Shown: piece by piece, positions 5,739-6,848 of the stretch
Position numbering within the stretch: the first letter of the stretch is position 1
Layout of the letters: each line of letters opens with the position of its first letter
Assembly (NCBI GenBank): GCA_016929365.1
Contig: JAFGIZ010000132.1
Location: forward strand, 1-6,848
DNA: 6,848 nucleotides
Direction of reading: 5' to 3'
DNA from: Lentisphaerota bacterium
GTDB lineage: Bacteria > Verrucomicrobiota > Kiritimatiellia > UBA8416 > JAFGIZ01
Notes under the pieces: model-generated
What the model saw: only the letters and a program-made list of their open reading frames with translations
What the model was told of the DNA's origin: nothing
The model's database searches: none
Position numbers and translations under genes: made by a program

Positions 5739-6848
<1,110 letters not shown>

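Overview
The window is GC-rich, with mostly G or C at wobble positions, and carries six protein genes packed tightly on both strands. All are ordinary bacterial chromosomal families: a DUF72 (YecE-like) protein, a small GNAT acetyltransferase, a UvrD/PcrA-type helicase, a BrkB/YihY-family membrane protein, dTDP-glucose 4,6-dehydratase and enolase. The sequence shows a high-GC bacterium. Gene order is unlike the enteric or Bacillus arrangements I know. A PVC-group or similar environmental lineage is possible, but that is a guess. There is no tRNA, rRNA, CRISPR array, insertion sequence, phage gene or toxin-antitoxin pair.

Layout. Bases 1-512 (+) hold the 3' end of a DUF72 gene that begins before the window. 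Bases 513-649 are a gap with an unusual G-rich 11-bp tandem repeat. Bases 650-1147 (+) encode an ArgA-like GNAT acetyltransferase whose 3' end overlaps by 20 bp the 3' end of the convergent helicase gene. Bases 1128-5608 (-) form a leftward gene string in the order rfbB, BrkB-family gene, helicase. The first two are separated by 4 bp and look translationally coupled. The helicase follows after 73 bp. Bases 5609-5738 are a divergent intergenic region. Enolase (eno) starts at 5739 (+) and runs off the right edge, with 370 residues visible of about 430.

How the genes relate. Eno serves glycolysis and gluconeogenesis. RfbB makes dTDP-4-keto-6-deoxyglucose, a precursor of rhamnose and other deoxysugars for surface glycans, but no other deoxysugar or glycan gene is visible. 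The BrkB protein is an inner-membrane protein of unsettled function, and the helicase belongs to DNA repair or replication. The leftward string therefore looks like a transcriptional unit of convenience rather than one pathway.

No undescribed multi-gene system is evident. The points most worth a second look are non-coding. They are the G-rich 11-bp repeat (558-597) and the rfbB/eno intergenic region, where a 7-bp inverted repeat coincides with two back-to-back candidate -35 elements and rfbB appears to have an almost leaderless transcript.
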